DNA from: Nitrospinota bacterium
Lineage (GTDB): Bacteria; Nitrospinota; Nitrospinia; UBA9942
Length of the DNA: 7,523 bases
NCBI GenBank assembly: GCA_016200365.1
Contig: JACQEW010000094.1
Coordinates: forward strand, 1 to 7,523
Reading direction: 5' to 3'
Shown: piece after piece, positions 5,937 to 7,523 of the stretch
Layout: the number at the start of each line of letters is the position of its first letter
Position numbering within the stretch: the stretch's first letter is position 1
Notes under the pieces: generated by a model
The model's input: the letters and a program-made list of their open reading frames with translations, nothing else
Told to the model about the DNA's origin: nothing
Databases searched by the model: none
Made by a program: the position numbers and the translations under genes

Positions 5937-6056
5937 TTGAGGTAAAAGCCTTTTTCTTCGCTCCCGTAAATTTTCTTTTCGCTCTGATTTTAATCACTTT
6001 CGTGTAAGGAACGAAAAGAAAATTTAAAAGTCGCTCAGAAAAAGCTTTTACCTCAA
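5937..6056. repeat. 120-bp inverted-repeat element between alpha and beta genes
   Basis: Perfect 13-bp ends TTGAGGTAAAAGC (5937-5949) and GCTTTTACCTCAA (6044-6056) enclose perfect 14-bp inner arms AAATTTTCTTTTCG (5968-5981) and CGAAAAGAAAATTT (6012-6025), plus a partly paired TTTTTCT/AGAAAAA segment. The RNA would fold into one long stem with a 30-base apical region that itself contains short TGATT/AATCA and CAC/GTG pairings. It looks like a MITE or REP-like noncoding insertion. It begins 3 bases after the alpha stop and ends 18 bases before the beta start. A minus-strand frame crossing it (5896-6090) is not a credible gene. Confidence 0.88.
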
Positions 6057-6074
6057 AGTGAAAATGAGATATAT

Positions 6075-7043
6075 ATGAGACAACTTGCAATGGTCATGGA
6101 CTTGAATAAGTGCCTCGGTTGTCAGACATGCACTGCTGCATGTAAGACACAGTGGACTAACAGGGCAGGAAGAGAATATATGTACTGGAATAATGTAGAG
6201 ACACAACCCGGCAGCGGTTATCCAAAGGGATATATGAACTATGAGGCAGGGTGGGATGGAAAGGGGAATTTAAAAAAAGGGGAGATTCCTCCTATCCCTG
6301 AAGATTATGGCATTCCATGGGAGTATAATTATAAGGAGCTTATGGATGGCTCTGCCAAGACCTTAAGACCCGATTCTGAGAATACCTGGAGCGCTAACTG
6401 GGATGAGGATGTCGGGGATGGTGAGTATCCCAATTCCTATTTTTTTTATCTCCCGAGGATATGCAATCATTGCACAAAACCTGCCTGTCTTGCTGCATGT
6501 CCGAATAAGGCAATTCGCAAGAGGGAAGAGGATGGTATTGTGCTTGTGGATTTAAAACTGTGCAAGGGTGCGATGGAATGTATAAAGGCATGTCCATATA
6601 AGAAGGTATACTTCAATCTTGACATAGGGCAGACAGAAAAATGTATATTCTGTTTTCCAAGGATTGAAAAGGGTCTCCCACCCGCCTGTGCAAAACAGTG
6701 TGTAGGGAGGATAAGGCATGTGGGTTATCTTGATGATGAGGAGGGGCATGTCTATAAACTGGTCAAGAAATGGAAGGTTGCCATTCCCTTGCGACCTGAT
6801 TTTGGGACACTCCCCAATGTCTATTATGTGCCGCCTTTGAGTCCACCGAAGTTTAATGAAAAGGGTGAGGTTACAGATGAGCCGAGGATCCCAATGGAAT
6901 TCTTAAAGAGGCTCTTTGGAAAAGAGGTTGAAAATGCCCTCGCAACTTTAAAAAGCGAAATGGGGAAAAAAGAGAAAGGTGAAAAATCAGAGCTTATGGA
7001 TACCCTTATCGCCTATAAGCATGGTGAGATGTTTAGAATTTGA
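6075..7043 (+). CDS. NarH-like iron-sulfur beta subunit of the molybdoenzyme
   Basis: A 322-aa electron-transfer subunit with 15 ligand cysteines in four groups: C13-x2-C16-x2-C19-x3-C23; C130-x2-C133-x4-C138-x3-C142; C163-x5-C169-x3-C173; C190-x2-C193-x11-C205-x3-C209. Landmarks shared with NarH-type proteins are WNNVETQPGSGYP, FFYLPRICNHC, KREEDGIVLVD, CPYKKVYFN, EKCIFCFPRIEKG, CVGRIRHVGYL and LPNVYYVPPLSP. At the position where NarH has Trp replacing a fourth cysteine (C-x2-W-x2-C), this protein has A166 (C163-K-G-A166-M-E-C169). One [3Fe-4S] and three [4Fe-4S] clusters are therefore predicted. It is shorter than NarH and lacks its middle and C-terminal extensions, like the SerB/DdhB/EbdB group. 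It has no signal peptide, so export would ride on the alpha Tat signal. Only a weak TGAGAT (6065-6070) precedes ATG 6075, probably because of the inserted element upstream. Confidence 0.93.
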   Translation: MRQLAMVMDLNKCLGCQTCTAACKTQWTNRAGREYMYWNNVETQPGSGYPKGYMNYEAGWDGKGNLKKGEIPPIPEDYGIPWEYNYKELMDGSAKTLRPDSENTWSANWDEDVGDGEYPNSYFFYLPRICNHCTKPACLAACPNKAIRKREEDGIVLVDLKLCKGAMECIKACPYKKVYFNLDIGQTEKCIFCFPRIEKGLPPACAKQCVGRIRHVGYLDDEEGHVYKLVKKWKVAIPLRPDFGTLPNVYYVPPLSPPKFNEKGEVTDEPRIPMEFLKRLFGKEVENALATLKSEMGKKEKGEKSELMDTLIAYKHGEMFRI

Positions 7044-7048
7044 ATTGA

Positions 7049-7523
7049 ATGGATAATATGCTATTATCTCCTGCGGAATATGACAGGTGGTATTATACAG
7101 AGAAAGGCAAGTATATCAGCGGGTTTGAAAAGAGGATTTTGCTGAAGATGATTAATCCCCCCTCTCGCCCCTTTAGTAAAGGGGGGTTGGGAGGGATTTT
7201 AGATATAGGATGCGGGACAGGCTATTTTACGCAATTTTTTGGTGGCCTTTGTAGGAATACGGTAGGGGTTGATACATCAATGGATATGATTAAATATGCA
7301 GTAAAAAATCATGGGGCTGACAATATTAAATACATCGTTGCCGACGCAGAAAATCTCCCCTTTAAAGACAGGAACTTTGATATTTCAGCATCCATAACAG
7401 CAGTAAATTTTTTTAAAAATCCTGCAAAGTCTGTTTCAGAGGCAGTTAGGGTAAGCAGGAAGAAGATTTTTCTCGGTGTATTGAATAGATGGAGTATGCT
7501 CTCCTTCTTTAAAAAACTGAAGA
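7049..7523 (+). CDS. SAM-dependent class I methyltransferase, partial (3' end outside window)
   Basis: The first 158 codons are open to the window edge. The N-terminal YDRWYYTEKGKYISGFEKRI, motif I ILDIGCGTGYF (50-60), the acidic strand VGVDTSMDMIKYA (72-84) and ADAENLPFKDRNFDIS (98-113) mark a Methyltransf_11/UbiE-like Rossmann methyltransferase. Substrate is unknown. ATG 7049 follows an in-frame TGA (7046-7048), so nothing earlier is possible; ATG 7058 is an alternative. It begins 5 bases after the beta stop without a clear Shine-Dalgarno, so coupling to beta translation is likely. Codons 36-50 are contributed by a 45-bp palindromic repeat (NPPSRPFSKGGLGGI) lying just before motif I, with the frame preserved. 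Whether it belongs functionally to the molybdoenzyme is uncertain. Confidence 0.85.
   Translation, partial: MDNMLLSPAEYDRWYYTEKGKYISGFEKRILLKMINPPSRPFSKGGLGGILDIGCGTGYFTQFFGGLCRNTVGVDTSMDMIKYAVKNHGADNIKYIVADAENLPFKDRNFDISASITAVNFFKNPAKSVSEAVRVSRKKIFLGVLNRWSMLSFFKKLK
7154..7198. repeat. 45-bp palindromic repeat inserted in frame in the methyltransferase gene
   Basis: The ends AATCCC (7154-7159) and GGGATT (7193-7198) pair, extended by CCC with GGG around a bulged A. The centre CCCCTTTA-G-TAAAGGGG (7168-7184) is a perfect inner stem. The length is exactly 15 codons with no stop. From general knowledge, palindromes of this style, giving peptides such as PPFSKGGLGG, recur in many environmental bacterial genomes. 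Here it falls on a surface linker ahead of the SAM-binding loop, where an insertion can be tolerated. Confidence 0.85.

Noticed and set aside
5896..6090. Open frame on the minus strand between alpha and beta
   Set aside because: It covers only the palindromic element and gene ends, with no recognisable domain or ribosome site.
3186..7043. Respiratory nitrate reductase narGH
   Set aside because: Alpha is shorter than NarG, carries a clear Tat signal and SerA/DdhA-like motifs, and beta lacks the NarH extensions and the Trp in the third cysteine group; no narJ/narI is present. Nitrate as substrate is not excluded but the gene names are not justified.

Overview
The window is an AT-rich bacterial segment with every gene on the + strand. 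It holds seven genes, the last cut by the window edge: an ArsR-type repressor, a small exported protein, a periplasmic tandem-rhodanese lipoprotein, a YeeE/YedE-type sulfur-compound transporter, the catalytic (alpha) and iron-sulfur (beta) subunits of a Tat-exported type II DMSO-reductase-family molybdoenzyme, and a partial SAM-dependent methyltransferase. Gene content (exported NarG/SerA/DdhA-like enzyme, rhodanese, YeeE/YedE) and the many short palindromic and 7-bp-periodic repeats suggest an anaerobic, sulfur-active, environmental bacterium of the Nitrospirota, Desulfobacterota or a similar lineage. That placement is an impression from repeat style and gene set, not a phylogenetic result.

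Layout. Bases 1-69 carry a sigma70-like promoter overlapped by an AT-rich imperfect palindrome, a likely autoregulatory operator. arsR (70-396), the small exported protein (413-778) and the rhodanese (775-1728) are tightly packed and look like one transcription unit. A 192-bp composite repeat with inverted ends (1753-1944) precedes the transporter (1979-3076). A 7/14-bp-periodic tandem array (3082-3180) precedes the alpha gene (3186-5933). A 120-bp inverted-repeat element (5937-6056) separates alpha from beta (6075-7043). The methyltransferase starts 5 bases after beta and carries a 45-bp palindromic repeat in frame inside its coding sequence.

How the parts may work together (inference). The ArsR protein senses a thiol-reactive or sulfide-like signal, YeeE/YedE moves a sulfur (or selenium) compound across the inner membrane, the rhodanese lipoprotein handles sulfane sulfur in the periplasm, and the alpha-beta molybdoenzyme performs a periplasmic oxidation or reduction of a related oxyanion or sulfur compound. 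arsR-rhodanese-yeeE/yedE resembles BigR/SqrR-type sulfide-response operons; its coupling to a type II molybdoenzyme is the unusual part. No heme b gamma subunit and no NarJ/TorD-type chaperone is visible, so the complex is incomplete in this window.

The other striking property is that at least five distinct repeat elements lie at gene junctions or inside genes, and several have replaced or displaced translation signals or contributed codons: the rhodanese signal peptide, the alpha and beta 5' regions, and the methyltransferase linker.
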